A stretch of 12,121 bases of DNA, from assembly GCA_035591015.1 (NCBI GenBank), contig JAXIUW010190514.1, positions 1-12,121 of the forward strand. Reading direction: 5' to 3'. The stretch comes from Cephalothrix simula (Eukaryota; Nemertea; Palaeonemertea; Archinemertea; Cephalotrichidae). Under the pieces are notes generated by a model. The model was given only the letters and a program-made list of their open reading frames with translations. It was not told the DNA's origin and ran no database searches. This document shows positions 9,705-12,121 of the stretch, in pieces (position 1 is the stretch's first letter; each line of letters begins with the position of its first letter). Both the position numbers and the translations under genes were made by a program.

Positions 9705-9773
9705 AGCATTAGTATGCCCATCCATATGTGGGGTCCATTCGCCTTGAGTTTGGGGGGCATGTTCGTTATTCGT
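9705..9773 (-). CDS. mbl: muscleblind 69-nt in-frame exon, probably alternative
   Basis: This is a predicted 23-codon exon downstream of the zinc-finger exon. The acceptor is TATTATCAG (AG at 9774-9775) and the donor is a perfect GTAAGT (9704-9699). The phase-0 frame has no stop. It begins TNNEHAPQTQGEW and ends TPHMDGHTNA: polar, low in hydrophobics and probably disordered. Joined to the previous exon, the boundary reads ...QAQAM|TNNE. Human MBNL1 has Met-Thr at the corresponding place (AAAMTQSAV), which supports the position. One other frame is also open, but only phase 0 joins both neighbours. The rest of the peptide resembles no muscleblind segment I know, so it may be lineage-specific linker sequence. 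A length divisible by three and YGCY motifs just downstream suggest a cassette exon. Constitutive use is equally possible. Confidence 0.78.
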
Positions 9774-10186
9774 CTGATAATATATAAACTTTTAATTTGA
9801 ATAATATAACAAACACAACCCGGCTCCCTAATAACAGTTAAATAAACCTTTTTAATTTATCAATTACATTAAAATTCAAATAAAAACCAATTCAATTCCA
9901 CTCTTTTCCTAATGTCTTCGGTAACATGTGAGAAACCAGTTATGCAACTATTGCTATAAACATAATCATTAGGCAAGAGGTTTAATACACGTCATAAGCT
10001 GAAAATTGACTTAAATAAAATAAAAGGGTTTAAAAATTAAGGTAAAGGTGAAGGTTCGTGATGGCAAAAAGAATAGGAATCTAGAAATATTTTAGGATTC
10101 CATATTGCGATTCGGAAGAAAAGGTGCAGGAGAGGCGGGATTAATGACGTCATGGTATCAGAGCAAAACTGAGTGTGACGTTTTTG

Positions 10187-10228
10187 GCCGGAAATGGCGA
10201 TGAAGCAGCCGGAAATTGCGATGAAGCG
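10187..10228. repeat. two tandem copies of a 21-bp unit
   Basis: GCCGGAAATGGCGATGAAGC followed by A (10187-10207) is repeated directly as GCCGGAAATTGCGATGAAGC followed by G (10208-10228), with two differences in 21. It is richer in GC than its surroundings. A TGACGTCA palindrome lies just before it (10144-10151). Confidence 0.8.
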
Positions 10229-10677
10229 TAGTATTCATGATTAATTTTAATAGATAAGAAGAAAAAGTGTCTAATAGTATATTTTCCCAGGTTTACTATT
10301 AAAATATATGCAATAATATGGAACATATCAAAGCATTGCTTCTTAGGTCTAATATTTCGCTAATTCCCGGCTGTAGCAGCATAATTAAGCTATATTAAAA
10401 AGCATGGCAAATCAGAAAGAAGGCACATTTTAAACTTTAGGCTTTTAATAAAATCGCATAATTTATTAAAGGGGAAGGGGATATAAATCATGCAGTATAT
10501 TACTGTATCTAATATTTCTGAAGCTTTATTAAAAACGCATTTTGAATAAAATCAAGCTTAACCCAAAGAATGACTATATGTTAGTAATTGTATACTTCAT
10601 GGATACAACGTGCGTATCATACTTATAAAGTGCATAATTAAAGCTTAAAGGTAAAGACTATATAGCATTATGGGACA

Positions 10678-10706
10678 TGACGTCACAACCTTGTTGCCAT
10701 GGAAAC
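10678..10706. promoter_or_regulatory. CRE-like site next to an RFX X-box-like site
   Basis: TGACGTCA (10678-10685) matches the full palindromic CRE bound by CREB/ATF proteins. GTTGCCATGGAAAC (10693-10706) fits the X-box consensus GTTNCC-AT-GGNAAC of RFX factors exactly. Both lie in the intron within 60 nt of the zinc-finger exon's donor. They may form an intronic enhancer or be part of a repeat. Binding is inferred only from motif match. Confidence 0.4.
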
Positions 10707-10735
10707 CCTTATTTATAAGATATGAATGGCCATAC

Positions 10736-10978
10736 CATTGCTTGTGCCTGAGCGGCAGCTACGTTGGCCCTTTGTTGGGCAGCTTTAATTTGAGCCTGAA
10801 GGTGCGGAGGAGGATGAAAGTATCGACAAAGTTCACGGCTACATTTGCCTTTAATAAAATCCATACACACAGTGAGATGGTTATCAGTAGTGTCAATAGA
10901 TACGTGATCAGGAGGGTGTGCATATCGGCACTCGCTAGGTTGGCGTGTGCACATTCCCCTTTGAAATTCGCGGCACAC
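10736..10978 (-). CDS. mbl: muscleblind exon encoding zinc fingers 3 and 4 (partial gene)
   Basis: This internal coding exon of a muscleblind-like splicing regulator encodes 81 residues. Finger 3 spans residues 2-21 (C2, C10, C17, H21; spacing 7-6-3) and finger 4 spans 38-55 (C38, C46, C51, H55; spacing 7-4-3). These are the family's distinctive spacings. The 'VCREFQRG' start, '[18 protein letters not shown]' middle and '[14 protein letters not shown]' linker are diagnostic. In known family members this finger pair binds YGCY-containing pre-mRNA and also 3'UTRs. The residues after 66 are rich in Ala and Gln and probably helical. The acceptor AG is at 10979-10980 and the exon opens directly on codon GTG (Val), so this is not a translation start. 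The donor GTATGG starts at 10735 after codon ATG. Both edges are phase 0. All eight zinc ligands are intact, so the gene looks functional. Certainty about family is very high; the exact donor is slightly less sure. Confidence 0.95.
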
Positions 10979-12121
10979 CTATAAACATTGAAAAAATAGG
11001 TGATAAGAGATTAAGTATAGCAACACTAAGTCTTTTACACGTAAATGAAGGAAACATTTTAGTCTTACTTTTTCTTTGTTAGAGCATTTGAAAAAAGTGA
11101 GGGAGAATTTCAACTTCCTATAAATCAATGAATCTGGACTTAACATATTTGCTATAATTCAGACCAAATACTAAAACTTAATTTTCCTTTATTCGAAAAA
11201 AAAACAGCAAGTTAAAAAAATAGTTTTCCAAAATAAGGCATCGCCCATGAGTAACATATCAAGAGCATAGAAAACAAAATTTACATAACAAAACATGTAT
11301 GAAATAAATCATTAAAGATATGCCCAAGGCTTGTAATAATGTTACAAACCAGGGAATTGAAGACTACTGTGTACCCGAAGGGCGTTTTGTCGGAAAAAAG
11401 AGGTGTTTTAAACAAAAGAAAAATTTGATCAACATGTACAAAACCGTTAGTTTTATGCTTTAAATCCTCAAATGTCTGTCAAAAAAAAGATATTTAAATT
11501 GATAAAAAATTTTTTAAACTTTTCAATATAAAATCAAAGAAAATGTACAGAAATTAATTCGTACAAACTTATATTAAGGTAAATTGCAGAGGGGGGTAAT
11601 AGTAAAACTATTAAATTATGCAAATATGTTAAATGCCCATTTTGCAAATAATGGATATCACGTGTTTAATTTTTCTCATGTTATGTAGAGTCTTACGGGT
11701 CATATTAACCTTTCCCTTTTTCAAAAAAGCAACTAGTGGCCGAAAATTATGGCAAAGGACTAAAATTGGGTTCTCATTCCAAATGTACACAATCAGATTG
11801 TCCATCTGACACAATATACACCACGGTGTCCCTAAACAATAAAAAAGTTTTGAAAAAATACCCATCTTAGGTATTCTGGACATTGATAGGTACAGGCTCG
11901 GTCATATAAAAAATGACATTTTTAAAATCTTCACCTAGCATAATTTTGAGATATGCACAGCACATGCGCAGTCGTAAAAATCGGTGTTTACCTGCATATA
12001 TTCAAAATATGAAATCGGCATTCGATTTAGAGCACGTCTTAAAGGAGCTATATTGGCGCGAATTTCAATTTCGCGGGTTGGCGCGAGTGACGTCACCATG
12101 GTAACTATATCTTCAAACTAC
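10979..12121 (-). other. mbl: muscleblind intron upstream of the zinc-finger 3/4 exon, incomplete
   Basis: This is noncoding and AT-rich up to about 11900. The exon encoding the linker between fingers 2 and 3, expected to end phase 0, is not in this interval and must lie beyond the window. From about 11930 the sequence becomes richer in CpG and ends in the regulatory-like or repeat-like block at 12053-12105. Confidence 0.7.
12053..12105. promoter_or_regulatory. CpG-rich block: E2F-like sites, CRE and X-box
   Basis: In 53 bp lie TTGGCGCGAA (12053-12062), TTTCGCGGG (12069-12077) and TTGGCGCGAG (12078-12087), all resembling E2F sites. These are followed by TGACGTCA (12088-12095), which overlaps an X-box-like GTCACCATGGTAAC (12092-12105). 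CGCGAA and TTCGCG (12057-12062, 12070-12075) form a hairpin. The density could mark an internal promoter or enhancer. A dispersed invertebrate repeat carrying these words is at least as likely, given similar CRE pairs at 818, 10144 and 10678. Confidence 0.35.

Larger units (their letters stand above)
9774..10735 (-). other. mbl: muscleblind intron between zinc-finger exon and 69-nt exon
   Basis: This is a 962-nt AT-rich intron bounded by donor GTATGG and acceptor TATTATCAG. It holds the CRE/X-box pair close to its 5' end, and the 21-bp direct repeat with a nearby TGACGTCA (10144-10151). I see no further exon. Confidence 0.75.

Noticed and set aside
10670-10984. 104-codon plus-strand open frame
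   Set aside because: It is the antisense of the zinc-finger 3/4 exon, whose minus-strand product has all eight zinc ligands and clear family identity.
11697-11831. Possible minus-strand exon (135 nt) with a strong acceptor (TTTTTTATTGTTTAG) and donor GTAAGA, inside an open frame containing PWCILCQMDNLIVYIWNE
   Set aside because: Its open frame needs phase 1 at entry and leaves phase 1, which does not join the phase-0 zinc-finger exon. In the phase-0 frame it stops after 12 codons. It has no resemblance to the muscleblind linker.

Overview
The window is animal nuclear DNA, AT-rich (roughly 70% by eye), and lies inside one intron-rich gene on the minus strand: a muscleblind (mbl/MBNL) homologue, which encodes a CCCH zinc-finger regulator of alternative splicing. 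The anchor is the exon at 10736-10978. It encodes the ZnF3/ZnF4 tandem with muscleblind spacing (C-X7-C-X6-C-X3-H, then C-X7-C-X4-C-X3-H) and the '[14 protein letters not shown]' linker. The protein is closer to other invertebrates than to vertebrates. The AT-rich introns with small palindromic repeats suggest a marine invertebrate, perhaps a mollusc, but the phylum is inference.

Transcription runs from high to low coordinates. The start codon and ZnF1/2 exons must lie beyond base 12121. In transcript order: upstream intron (10979-12121); ZnF3/4 exon (10736-10978, 81 codons, phase 0); short intron (9774-10735); a 69-nt exon (9705-9773, 23 codons, phase 0); a long intron (2488-9704); a possible 42-nt in-frame cassette exon (2446-2487, 14 codons); another intron (685-2445); and the conserved C-terminal exon (519-684) with the MMKRSAIADPK-type basic motif and a Q/A-rich YQ...QLQQQQ tail. 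That exon ends in a good donor (GTGAGT) in phase 1. If the donor is not used, the frame stops two codons later, so two C-termini are possible. A weak candidate for the next exon lies at 257-300.

All three inter-exon junctions inside the window keep phase 0, so either cassette can be skipped without changing frame. The 69-nt and 42-nt exons are each followed closely by clusters of YGCY, the motif bound by muscleblind proteins. The ZnF and C-terminal exons show only about one each. This pattern fits autoregulated splicing and is the most testable biology here.

The introns also hold decayed sequence: a small hairpin element around a TGACGTCA core (758-860), an 83-bp duplication (1804-1940), a degenerate ~120-bp tandem repeat (4835-5300), a GC-richer unexplained island (5374-5690), an AT microsatellite (7331-7384), and a broken plus-strand coding remnant (8715-9183). 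CRE-like TGACGTCA sites paired with RFX X-box-like sites occur at 10678-10706 and 12088-12105. No RNA gene, CRISPR array or prokaryotic feature was seen.
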